Shown here piece after piece: positions 25,613 to 33,137 of a stretch of DNA of 37,233 nucleotides. The notes beneath the pieces are model-generated. The model made no database searches, was not told the DNA's origin, and saw nothing but the letters and a program-made list of their open reading frames with translations. Positions within the stretch are counted from its first letter, which is position 1; every line of letters starts with the position of its first letter. This DNA comes from Streptococcus cristatus (lineage in GTDB: Bacteria > Bacillota > Bacilli > Lactobacillales > Streptococcaceae): positions 1 through 37,233 of the forward strand of contig NZ_RJNA01000006.1 in the NCBI RefSeq assembly GCF_003943815.1. Reading direction: 5' to 3'. The position numbers and the translations under genes are program-made.

Positions 25613-25665
25613 AATCTCATTCCTATATAAATAATTTAAAGATTGGGCTATTAGTCCGTGTCTTA

Positions 25666-25740
25666 CTATGACTTCATCTCAGACTCTTTATATACTTGCA
25701 CTTGTTCAAACTTCGATGAAGTGGCATTATTCAATGACAT
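25666..25740 (-). other. Short coding-like tail before the immunity gene
   Basis: A minus-strand frame overlapping the barstar-like gene end reads MSLNNATSSKFEQVQVYKES, then EMKS-stop. It may be the eroded tail of the toxin once paired with the following immunity gene, or chance; 24 open codons are not decisive in AT-rich DNA. Confidence 0.25.
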
Positions 25741-26113
25741 AAACATTAAATTTTTTTCTTCTACCACCAACTATGTATCTCTCAACACCTTCATCCCACC
25801 ACAAAACAATGTCAGATAAAATCTCTAAAAAAACATTTTTAGAAACTTCATCATTGATAAAAAGATATTTTGCATTATTTATAAAAATATTAATGCTATC
25901 TGGGACTATACAGTCAGGACGCTCAAGACGATCAGCTAGTGCATCCCAATTACCATCTTGAAGATCATCAATATTAAAACCTTCCGCTAATATCTGTACA
26001 GCATCTTTTTCACTCTGTACTGTTTTTCCATCAATATGTAGATAAAAATAACCAGAGAATTTGAACATTAAATATATTTTCTCTAATTTTGTTATTCGTT
26101 TATATACATTCAC
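25727..26113 (-). CDS. Barstar-like immunity protein
   Basis: The 128-residue protein has the barstar core: a first strand YFYLHIDGKTVQSEKDAVQI, a helix LAEGFNIDDLQDGNWDALAD (barstar-type N-W-D-A-L helix that plugs the RNase active site), RLERPDCIVPDSINIFINN, and a late helix NVFLEILSDIVLWWDEGVER. Barstar proteins neutralise barnase-type RNases. No barnase-like toxin is present in the window, so this is an orphan immunity gene. The N-terminal 14 residues look like an extra extension. The assignment rests on the N-W-D-A-L motif and the fold order. Confidence 0.72.
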   Translation of the reverse strand: MNVYKRITKLEKIYLMFKFSGYFYLHIDGKTVQSEKDAVQILAEGFNIDDLQDGNWDALADRLERPDCIVPDSINIFINNAKYLFINDEVSKNVFLEILSDIVLWWDEGVERYIVGGRRKKFNVYVIE

Positions 26114-26199
26114 CTTATTTCACCCTTATAAATTGTTCTCAATGCTTAGTTGTGTAGTACAAACTAGCTTCTCTTTCTTTGACTCTTAGAACAGTTTAT

Positions 26200-26625
26200 C
26201 TATAAAACATCATTATCCTGCCAGAAGAAATGTGCATCCTTTAAATCAAGATGTTCTATCTGAATATCACGACAAACAATTGTCATTTGCAACAAACCAA
26301 TATCAAATATACACTTCACAAAATCAGGATTCTCCTCATAAATTTGTAAAGAAATTTCTTGACCATGATGATGCAATTCTCCTCTAGTCATATTTTTAAC
26401 GTATTGATCTTTTCTCCACTGAATATCTAAAGCATCATTGCTATACTCTACTTTTGCGCATACTAAAAACTTAACTTCCCAGTATTTTTCTTTGTTATGA
26501 TAATCTTCTATGCACAAAGAAACCTCATCTCCAAAATAGGATATCTTTAAATCTAGTATTCCCATTTCCCAATAATCTATTGCTGCAATCTCTTTTTGTT
26601 TAGTTATTAAATTAAATAGTAACAT
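26200..26625 (-). CDS. Putative immunity protein
   Basis: This 141-residue protein is not a family I can name. It is beta-rich: IDYWEMGILDLKISYFGDEV, YWEVKFLVCAKVEYSN, LQMTIVCRDIQIEHLDLKDA. A central HHHGQEISLQIYE is unusual. The AAGGAGAGAG ribosome binding site directly follows the stop of a toxin-tail fragment (gap 10 bases), so it is most likely the immunity partner of that tail. Transcription is leftwards with the other immunity genes. Confidence 0.65.
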   Translation of the reverse strand: MLLFNLITKQKEIAAIDYWEMGILDLKISYFGDEVSLCIEDYHNKEKYWEVKFLVCAKVEYSNDALDIQWRKDQYVKNMTRGELHHHGQEISLQIYEENPDFVKCIFDIGLLQMTIVCRDIQIEHLDLKDAHFFWQDNDVL

Positions 26626-26635
26626 AACTCTCTCC

Positions 26636-26848
26636 TTACCATTTATCCCAAGGAATATGTCCCGCAGGGCTTTTTACATCAACATTATTCCCATGAATAT
26701 CTAACGGTTTCCCATTTTTATCATAAATGTGCATATGAGTATAATCTGTACCAACATTATCAGGTGGGTCAATACGCACTCTCATTTTCCCATTTTCCTT
26801 AATCTGTGTAGTAAACACTTCTATAACTTCCTTATTATTCTGAAACGG
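26636..26848 (-). pseudogene. Polymorphic-toxin tail fragment
   Basis: The frame is open from about 26848 (after an in-frame TAG) to the stop at 26636. It reads NGKMRVRIDPPDNVGTDYTH, MHIYDKNGKPLDIHGNNVDV and SPAGHIPWDKW at the end. M-R-I-D-P-P-D-x-x-x-x-Y-x-H-M-H-I-Y-D-x-x-G-x-P-L-D-x-x-G-N is a common C-terminal end of RHS and related toxins. Only the last 60 or so residues remain; a GTG at 26818 could start translation. The conserved His pair suggests the catalytic end of a nuclease, but this is inference. Its immunity gene follows directly. Confidence 0.75.
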
Positions 26849-27152
26849 CTATTGCAAAATAAAAATTTTCTCCATTACTATTTGTATACTGTTTAATATA
26901 ATTTTTGGCCATAGAAATCGACTTTAGTGAATCATTATCTTTATTTTTAGGAGAATAATACCAGCTATCATAAGTTAAATCAAATATATCACCTTGTCTT
27001 GAATACACATCTCCACCAAGAATAACAAACTTCTTTGATTCTATCCAGTCTATATATGCCAAAACATCTTTAAATGTATATGCATAATTTGTAACACCAA
27101 ACTCTTCTAACGAACTACCTCTATTTTCAAAATTATATTTACTTAATTCCAT
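26835..27152 (-). CDS. Imm40-family immunity protein
   Basis: The 105-residue protein contains YTFKDVLAYIDWIESKKFVI followed by LGGDVYSRQGDIFDLTYDSW, then SMAKNYIKQYTNSNGENFYF. V-I-L-G-G-D-V-Y and the Y-D-S-W-Y segment are the signatures of the Imm40 family. AGGAGC precedes the ATG by 8 bases and lies in the 12-base gap behind the RHS toxin tip's stop codon. It is the cognate immunity protein of the tip encoded at 27165-27371 by position. Confidence 0.8.
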   Translation of the reverse strand: MELSKYNFENRGSSLEEFGVTNYAYTFKDVLAYIDWIESKKFVILGGDVYSRQGDIFDLTYDSWYYSPKNKDNDSLKSISMAKNYIKQYTNSNGENFYFAIAVSE

Positions 27153-27164
27153 ATTGTTTAGCTC

Positions 27165-27371
27165 CTACTTTTTAGGTCTAAAGAACCTATGATTTACAGT
27201 ATTATCAGGTTCAATTATATATTCGAATACTCCATCCTTACCTTTATAGGATCCCGGAATTTCAAGTTTTTTCCGTACAATACCGTCTCCACCTGTTATT
27301 GTTGATAATTTCCCTTCTGATCCAAATGATTCTACCGCTTCTGGAAATGAGTGTAGATCTCCTTGTTTCAT
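27165..27371 (-). CDS. Toxin tip separated from the RHS protein by frameshift
   Basis: This 68-codon frame (ATG 27371) reads MKQGDLHSFPEAVESFGSEG, then TGGDGIVRKKLEIPGSYKGK and GVFEYIIEPDNTVNHRFFRP. It is the natural continuation of the RHS frame. H-S-F-P ... G-G-D-G-x-V-x-K-x-L-x-x-P-G-S-Y-x-G-K-D-G-V-F-E-Y-I-I ... N-H-R-x-F is a recurrent toxin-tip end that I have no activity for; the D-G and N-H-R pairs are candidate catalytic residues. Its stop abuts the ribosome binding site of the Imm40 gene. ACAAATG has no ribosome binding site, so independent translation is doubtful. Confidence 0.65.
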   Translation of the reverse strand: MKQGDLHSFPEAVESFGSEGKLSTITGGDGIVRKKLEIPGSYKGKDGVFEYIIEPDNTVNHRFFRPKK

Positions 27372-27426
27372 TTGTTTTTTTTACCTTATCCGTAAATGTG
27401 ATATCTTCTAAAGGATTTATCTTTAT

Positions 27427-27515
27427 CCCGTCTTTAACATCATCTACTTTATCCACCACACGAGTAGCATCTTTAGCTTTATCAGCTGCCTTCGCAACTT
27501 TTGATGCATCATTGA
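27427..27515 (-). repeat. Lys/Asp/Ala linker repeat, RHS copy
   Basis: It encodes VAKAADKAKDATRVVDKVDD and VKDG. The part at 27427-27472 is nearly identical to 30931-30976 in the LXG-type toxin gene (two mismatches seen by eye). The two proteins have unrelated N-terminal parts. Confidence 0.8.
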
Positions 27516-29689
27516 CCTTATCCAGTGCTTTTAAGCCTTTACCAGCTAATTTCCCACCCTTTAAAACTTTACTAATTCCAAAAGAGGCTAAACCAGCTGT
27601 TAACCATCCTGCTGCTTCTAAGCGACTAGCAGCTTCACCTGTTTCTGGATCTTTCCCTGTAGTTAAACGGTATATATCACTCACAAAGAAAAACTCTCCG
27701 AGTAAATAAGGTATTTTTTTAAAGCTATTTACTGTATTCTGCCAAACGAGTCTATTCCCTGCTTCGATTTCCTCTTTCGTGCGTGTGTCTGTTCCTACAA
27801 CTGATTTGAAATCATAGCTTCTTGACAAAGTGGCAATCGCAGACATATCCCCAGAGTTTGCTTTTTGGATGAGTTGCTGTAATTCACTGGCTGTCAGTTT
27901 TTTCTTTCTAGCATCATCTTGAGCCTTAGTCGTTTTGGGATCACAGACATGTTTCAATGTGTTCTGTAAAGCTGGAGTCCAGTTACGGTCAAGATTGAGT
28001 CCTTCTCGGATCGTCGGTGAGGTATTGAGTCCAGTCGCTAAACCATATTCATAGCGAATCTGTTGGCGACGGCGTTGTTCAGCTTGGGCTCTTGCGTATG
28101 CTGCTTGTTGTTGTACATAAGCATATGAACTCTGTCCACCATAACTTCCACCTTGGTAAGTTGCCACATTTGGTCCAAAAGCTTGATAATAACTTGCTGG
28201 TGCTCGGAAGTTGCGGTCTGTTTGAATGCGACGATCCGTGTATTCACGTAGTGATACTGCACGGCCTAAAGCATCTTGCCCGACAATACTTTGTTGGTAG
28301 AAACGTTGTAGACGAGTATTGATCTTACGGCGTTTCGAGCCTCCGCCTCCACCTAACCAAACCATATTATGCCCACTCGGGTCGGTATAGTTAACGGGAT
28401 TGTTCTGCACATAGCTATAGCGGTTCTGACTAAGAGGATCTGTGTCCTCACCTGGGTAGCTATCCCCGGTTAAGAAAGTACCTCCCTGACTATCATAATA
28501 CCTTGCTCGTAAGTAGTCAAGTCCACTATCGTCACGAGCTTCGCCGTTATAGGCAAATGGCTGACCTGTCGTGTCTGTGCTTATCTTTCTTGCCCCATAG
28601 AGATGATAGCGACTGGATGCGACGGCTTGTCCATCCTTGGTCAAGCCTGTCACAGAGCCTGATTGGTTTGTCAAGTAGTTGTAGCTATCGCCTGTTTGGT
28701 TGTTGAGGTAGCTAGCTCGACCCTTGCCATAGCTATAGGTCTCACGAGCCTTGCCATCATGGTCATAGGTTTCGAGGACTTCTGTATGTTCACGATTGAC
28801 ATCATTGACATAGTTGCGTTCCTCGTAGTAGTTGTAGGTATCCTCTCGTGTGGTATAAGGGATGAGGACATCCTGAACTTGACTGGCATAGGTCACTTCT
28901 CCCTGACCCGGTAAGTTACCGAGTTCCGGTGGGTTGACGACGATTCCCTCCTTGGTCGCTCGGTCCTTAGCCACTTTCTGGTGGTAGGCTGTCGATACAT
29001 CGTCAAAGATGCTGTGCCAGATGCTTCCTACTGTTTGCGGTAGGGTGGATAGGGCTTGTAGGACATTCTGAGTAAAGCCATACCAGAAGAGGGAGTTTTC
29101 TTCCCCACTCGGGGCTGTGTATGGTGATTTACGGCCTGACTTGGTATCCTTTGACTTACGTTGGAAGAGCTGATAGGTGTTCTTGCCTTCCTTGCGACTG
29201 GCAGTGAAGACACGGTTATCATCCCCGTCATAGAGCGCAGCCATGAGAAGCCCCTTCTTGTCCTTGATCGCAAGCAAGCGGTTTTCTGTATCGTAGATGT
29301 AGTCTAGCTTTTCTGAGTTCTTTTCAGAAGCGATGCGATTGCCATTCTTGTCGTAGGTATAGGTGATGGTACCATCTGGCCCTTCCAGTTTGGTCAAGCG
29401 GTTATGGTCATCATAGGTAAAGCGTGTCTGGCTCTCCTTACCATCGACTGTCTCGTTGCTAGTCAGTTTATTGCCCGCTAGGTCATAGGTGTAGGAGAGC
29501 TTAGAGAGTTCCTTACCAGATGCATCCGATACGGTCATGTTTTCCACTTGACCGAGAGTATCGTATGTGTAGGTATGGACTAGGGTTTCACCATCCTGCT
29601 TAATGGTTTCCTTGGCGATATAGCCACCATCGTCATACTCATAGCCGTAGCTGGAGATGAGCTTGTTCTGCTCGTCTACTGTGAAACTA

Positions 29690-29724
29690 GTATAAAATAA
29701 ACTAGGGGAAAATTTCCCCTAGTT
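29690..29724 (-). terminator. Terminator behind the immunity pair
   Basis: AACTAGGGGAAA and TTTCCCCTAGTT (29700-29724) form perfect 12-base arms, followed on the minus strand by TTTATTTTAT. It lies exactly at the broken 5' edge of the RHS gene. Confidence 0.88.
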
Positions 29725-29765
29725 AGAAATTGAACTAAGTCACAAATTGTATTTGTGAAAGTGAT

Positions 29766-30143
29766 TTATACTTTCTCAATTTTTACATCATTTTCAGATA
29801 GAATATCCACTAAATATTCTGTCGACATTATGAAATAGTGATGAAGCTTTTTATTAGCTACTTTTGCAGAAGCGACCAAATCATCAAACTCTGTATTCTC
29901 GACCTCATAGATATAGTTGGTCAGATAAAGTGGTCTGTTCTCTGCCAATCCTTGCTCCCAGTATTTATCTCTTAATTCTAAACTTTCCTGGACTGTTCGG
30001 AAAGCCCAGATCTTTGTAAAGGTAAATTTAAATTTTTCTGAATCTTCCAAGTAGGCAATTAAAGTATCCCCATCTATATTTATCTCAATACCATAGTCAC
30101 CAAAAGGGATGAAGCCCGGTTGAATTTCCGTCCATTTTTCCAT
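29766..30143 (-). CDS. Putative immunity protein, paralogue of the next gene
   Basis: The 125-residue protein starts at ATG 30143 (MEKWTEIQPGFIPFGDYGIE), with GGAG 7 bases upstream; the longer frame from 30188 lacks this. It contains LIAYLEDSEKFKFTFTKIWA, RPLYLTNYIYEVENTEFDDL and LHHYFIMSTEYLVDILSEND. The same order and key words (W-x-E-x-x-x-G-x-I-P-x-x-x-Y, F-K-x-x, I-Y-E-V-x-N, H-H/R-x-Y-x-I, V-x-I-L) occur in the neighbouring 141-residue gene, so the two are diverged duplicates. Immunity is inferred from the position behind an LXG-type toxin. Confidence 0.65.
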   Translation of the reverse strand: MEKWTEIQPGFIPFGDYGIEINIDGDTLIAYLEDSEKFKFTFTKIWAFRTVQESLELRDKYWEQGLAENRPLYLTNYIYEVENTEFDDLVASAKVANKKLHHYFIMSTEYLVDILSENDVKIEKV

Positions 30144-30212
30144 ATCATTTCTCCAAGTTCTATTTTCTGATAATTGTACTAAAGTCATGTACTTGTTTGA
30201 TTAGCAAATTTT

Positions 30213-30638
30213 CTAGTATTGGCTGATATCTAATTTCAAATTTGCAGAAACAAGAATCTCCACTACACTATCTTGAGTTATGATTATATAATGTCGTGAA
30301 TGCAAAGTTCCTAAATCATAATATGATGTGTATTCCAGTTTTCTCACTAATTGACTATTCTTGACTTCGTAAATGACATTTTGGAAATTATTTTCTTCAA
30401 ATTTTTTAAACATCTCTTTATCCAGAATTGCAGATAAATACAATTTCCTGCTAAAGAATCGTGCTTCATCATAATAAATACATGATAATTTAAAACGGTT
30501 TCGCTCTCCAAGCAGCCTAATTTCTTGACCATCTGACAAATTTGTCAACAAGACCTTTAGCCTATAGTTATCTACAGGAATCAAACCTTTAAAGACTTCT
30601 ACCCATTCTTCATTTTTAGTCTCCATATCTAATTTCAT
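30213..30638 (-). CDS. Putative immunity protein of the LXG-type toxin
   Basis: This 141-residue protein overlaps the 3' end of the toxin gene by 23 bases and has AAGGAGGGG upstream of its ATG, a coupling typical of toxin and immunity pairs. It reads MKLDMETKNEEWVEVFKGLI, then GQEIRLLGERNRFKLSCIYY, NFQNVIYEVKNSQLVRKLEY and HSRHYIIITQDSVVEILVSA. No named family is evident to me, but it shares its layout with the gene at 29766-30143. It should protect against the tip encoded at the end of the preceding gene. Confidence 0.7.
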   Translation of the reverse strand: MKLDMETKNEEWVEVFKGLIPVDNYRLKVLLTNLSDGQEIRLLGERNRFKLSCIYYDEARFFSRKLYLSAILDKEMFKKFEENNFQNVIYEVKNSQLVRKLEYTSYYDLGTLHSRHYIIITQDSVVEILVSANLKLDISQY

Positions 30639-32256
30639 ATGAAACCCCTCCTTTTGATTGCCTTATTTGAAATTCCAGTGTTGGTCCTAAATCACTTGTA
30701 CTTCCAGGTCTAACAACAACCTTTGTTCCATCATCTAAAGTACCCCTATACCCTTTACCAAATGAAGTATTAATTTCCGTTACATTTTCTAAGGGTAATG
30801 AATTGAAATCTTCAAGTGCTTTATTATAACCTCCATGTGATTTAAAGTTTTTTGTTCCACTTTTTCCTGAAATATCTTCCATTCCCGAAACAAATTTATC
30901 AGCAATTTCTTGACTAGTTAGAGCCCTTGTCCCGTCTTTGACATCATCTACTTTATCCACCACACGAGCAGCATCTGACGCCTTGTCCACCGCCTTTGCA
31001 GTATCCGTAGTCTTATCCACCGCCTTGACTGCATCTGCTACATCATAGCTATGCTTAGATAGTTGTTCACTAGCTTCCTTGCTGAACTCTCGGCCGACCT
31101 TCCGGCCGCTCTGCTCGCTTGCATCGCCATAAAGATCCCGAAGTATACTCTGATACTCCGCACTCTCACCCGTACTCTGGTAGAGTCGAGCTGTATGCTT
31201 GCCAATGTCCTCTCCATAGCGGAAATTATCCAACCCCGCAAAGGCGAACTTCTTGTAACTAAAGTCATCCCAAAGATTCCCCAAACGGCTTCTAAAGAAG
31301 TCCTTGGTCGCACCATAGCTCTCCCGTGCTAGTGTGCTCAGATAGTTGTCAGACAACATCGTACGAGCTTGTTTTAAATAAGATAGGCCCTTTTCAATCT
31401 TGGGCACCTGTGACAATCGGCTTACCAACTTGCTCTTGCCGGCTATCTTGGCTAACTTAGCCGGACCAATAAATGAAACGATCTCACTGATGATTTCTCC
31501 CGCAGCCTGTCCACTTTCATAACCCGAAAACTGTCCAGCTAGTTCGATTTTATCACGAATCGGTTGCTGTTTCAAATCTTTGGCATGACGGGCATCATGT
31601 AGAATCGACCCCATGAGACTACCATTACGAGTACTGTCGTCTAAGGCATTAATCAAATCATTCACTTCTGGAATCATTGTGACTAATCCATAAGCAGTCC
31701 CAAGCGTATTTAGTAAGACTTCACCAAGAGCATTCTTCCCACCTTCTAGATCATCCTTCATCCACTGCGGAGTTTCTTTCCCCATGAGAGAATTATAACC
31801 AAACGCCAGACCCTCGTGGGTGTATTGGGCAAGATCAACACCAAATTCTACAGCTCCAAATGTTGCATCACCTAAAATGCCAAAGGCTGCATCCCCAAAA
31901 CCTTTGATGTAGGCCCAGTTCGGATCATCCTTCATCCATTCAGTCATTCCGTCTAAACTATCAGAGAGGCCCTTACGCCAATCTCGCAACGTGGCCTGAA
32001 TTGGATGGTGAAGACGCCAATCCTTTTCTATCCTCTCCTTTTCCTTGTCTTCCAATTCCTTGGCTTTTTGTGCCTCTAGCTCGGCTTTCTGGACACTCTC
32101 ATCTATCTGATCATCTATCTCCTTGACCTTATCCGCCATGGGGGAAAGATTGTTCACTACTTGGCTGATAATAGGATCGCTATAGTCTAGCCCATTTGTC
32201 TGCTGCAGTTGACCCAGCAATTCTTGCAGATATTGGAGACTAGTCTCCGTTGCCAA
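30616..32256 (-). CDS. LXG-type toxin lacking its N-terminal targeting half
   Basis: The 546-codon frame starts at a TTG (32256) with no ribosome binding site, directly after an in-frame TAA. The first 75 residues look like the end of an LXG helical domain (VVNNLSPMADKVKEIDDQID). A large alpha-rich middle follows (MKDDPNWAYIKGFGDAAFGI ... GEIISEIVSFIGPAKLAKIA), then linker (KVGREFSKEASEQLSKHSYD, TTDTAKAVDKASDAARVVDK). The tip contains SHGGYNKALEDFNSLPLENV, GKGYRGTLDDGTKVVVRPGS and a TLEFQI ... EIRYGD end, a pattern I associate with toxin tips of Bacillus LXG and WapA proteins. Activity is not certain. Without the LXG N-terminus it could not be exported by T7SS, so it is a displaced cassette. 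Confidence 0.72.
   Translation of the reverse strand: MATETSLQYLQELLGQLQQTNGLDYSDPIISQVVNNLSPMADKVKEIDDQIDESVQKAELEAQKAKELEDKEKERIEKDWRLHHPIQATLRDWRKGLSDSLDGMTEWMKDDPNWAYIKGFGDAAFGILGDATFGAVEFGVDLAQYTHEGLAFGYNSLMGKETPQWMKDDLEGGKNALGEVLLNTLGTAYGLVTMIPEVNDLINALDDSTRNGSLMGSILHDARHAKDLKQQPIRDKIELAGQFSGYESGQAAGEIISEIVSFIGPAKLAKIAGKSKLVSRLSQVPKIEKGLSYLKQARTMLSDNYLSTLARESYGATKDFFRSRLGNLWDDFSYKKFAFAGLDNFRYGEDIGKHTARLYQSTGESAEYQSILRDLYGDASEQSGRKVGREFSKEASEQLSKHSYDVADAVKAVDKTTDTAKAVDKASDAARVVDKVDDVKDGTRALTSQEIADKFVSGMEDISGKSGTKNFKSHGGYNKALEDFNSLPLENVTEINTSFGKGYRGTLDDGTKVVVRPGSTSDLGPTLEFQIRQSKGGVSYEIRYGD
30931..31105 (-). repeat. Lys/Asp/Ala and EFSKEAS linker, LXG-type copy
   Basis: This region encodes the linker and is nearly identical to 27427-27472 (RHS gene) at one end and to 23423-23500 (orphan tip) at the other, with only scattered mismatches. 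It links three toxin genes of different backbone type by shared DNA. Confidence 0.8.
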
Positions 32257-32418
32257 TGCGGTGCTTTAGTTATTTGATCTAATAAAAGAGCTAACATTTC
32301 TATTATTGATGCATTTATATATATTGAACAGTCATTTCTTAGGTGCCTCTATTCTGAATGAAAGATTAGGCCATTTGAATCTTTATCATGTTAGATAAAG
32401 ATGATGATAACTCCCTAT

Positions 32419-32442
32419 CTAAAAAGGCCAGCAAAGCTGACC
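32419..32442 (-). terminator. Terminator-like hairpin in the gap
   Basis: On the minus strand GGTCAGC-TTT-GCTGGCC is followed by TTTTTAG; the stem has one G-T type mismatch. It would stop transcription from the complete LXG operon before the truncated toxin. Confidence 0.7.
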
Positions 32443-32514
32443 ATTTGAATTATTTTATAGTATTATCTATGTAGCATTGTTAAAAAAACATGAAATGTCT
32501 GCAATCACCTTCAG

Positions 32515-32553
32515 ACAAAAAAACAAAAGTTAGACAGAAAAATCTAACTTTTG
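32515..32553 (-). terminator. Terminator of the complete LXG operon
   Basis: CAAAAGTTAGA and TCTAACTTTTG (32524-32553) form a perfect 11-bp stem, followed on the minus strand by TTTTTTTG. It lies 33 bases behind the Tdi1-like gene. Confidence 0.9.
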
Positions 32554-32585
32554 GGGTGAGGTTCAATAGGGTGGTGATATCATTA

Positions 32586-33125
32586 TCAATCATCCATTAC
32601 TCCGCCTGTCAGCTGGTACATGAGGTAAATGTGCTCCAAGACTTTTACCTTATCCATATGATCCACATCTTTTACGCCTCCCAAGGCCAGTAAAGGAACA
32701 AAACCGAAACATTGGTTGTAAGACAGGGCACCATGTTTTGACACAGCTTGTCTATATAAATCAAGTTCAAAGTTATCAGTCACATATGAATTATCTAAAT
32801 ACTTAAGAAAATATTTTAAGCTTTTTATAATAATGTCGCAGTCTTGAAGATTATATTTCACAATGCCCACAAAATCATTTTTCTCCCAAGTAATAACATC
32901 TCCAAAAGCTGTTACAAACATGGGAAAAGCGATGTCTCCTCTGAAATAACTATCTTGGAGAAGCTCAAGATAGTCATCTGGATTAATGACTTTTAGATAA
33001 CCATCAAAAAAGGTTCCCAGACCATCCTCCTGCCAAATTTGAACTAACTCAGCTGGGACTTGTTCCTTATACTTTTCAATCACTTCTTGGGGCATATCTG
33101 CCACTTTTACAAAATTTTCTAACAT
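32586..33125 (-). CDS. GAD-like/DUF1851 (Tdi1-type) immunity protein
   Basis: The 179-residue protein reads MLENFVKVADMPQEVIEKYK, then VPAELVQIWQEDGLGTFFDG and YLKVINPDDYLELLQDSYF, which is the GAD-like N-terminal domain, followed by DIAFPMFVTAFGDVITWEKN and NQCFGFVPLLALGGVKDVDH, the DUF1851 (Tdi1 C-terminal) domain. Tdi1 proteins protect against DNase effectors in type VI systems; related proteins stand behind LXG toxins. It is the last gene of the complete LXG operon, 12 bases after another immunity candidate. Which of the two is cognate is unknown. Confidence 0.82.
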   Translation of the reverse strand: MLENFVKVADMPQEVIEKYKEQVPAELVQIWQEDGLGTFFDGYLKVINPDDYLELLQDSYFRGDIAFPMFVTAFGDVITWEKNDFVGIVKYNLQDCDIIIKSLKYFLKYLDNSYVTDNFELDLYRQAVSKHGALSYNQCFGFVPLLALGGVKDVDHMDKVKVLEHIYLMYQLTGGVMDD

Positions 33126-33137
33126 TTTTCTAAAAAA

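Larger units (their letters stand above)
27165..29690 (-). pseudogene. RHS/WapA-type toxin, N-terminally truncated and frameshifted
   Basis: Only the C-terminal part of an RHS-repeat protein remains. From 29690 the frame is open (VDEQNKLISSYGYEYDDGGY), with YD repeats such as YDLAGNKLTSNETVDGK, GTITYTYDKNGNR and YNGEARDDSGLDYLRARYYD. The RHS core end follows: FLTGDSYPGEDTDPLSQNRY, NNPVNYTDPSGHN. Behind it lie a Gln/Tyr/Arg-rich stretch, a pre-toxin module (LLGEFFFVSDIYRLTTGKDP, TGEAASRLEAAGWL) and the Lys/Asp/Ala linker. The frame then passes an A8 tract (27375-27382) and goes off into unrelated codons to 27262. With seven A's it would read on into the toxin tip. It lacks the secretion and N-terminal RHS part; the nearest in-frame start is GTG 29547, without a good ribosome binding site. 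Confidence 0.85.
32257..32585. other. Gap with two terminators, no gene
   Basis: I see no gene in these 329 bases. Two minus-strand terminators lie here. The sequence CCATTTGAAT occurs twice (about 32371-32380 and 32441-32450). The rest is AT-rich and probably marks where the 5' part of the LXG-type toxin gene was lost. Confidence 0.5.

Noticed and set aside
28038..28914. Frames on both strands inside the RHS gene
   Set aside because: The minus-strand RHS frame shows clear YD repeats and the RHS core; the others are shadows.
31038..31332. Overlapping frames of 89-92 codons inside the LXG-type toxin gene
   Set aside because: They are in other frames of a gene whose own frame is intact and motif-bearing.
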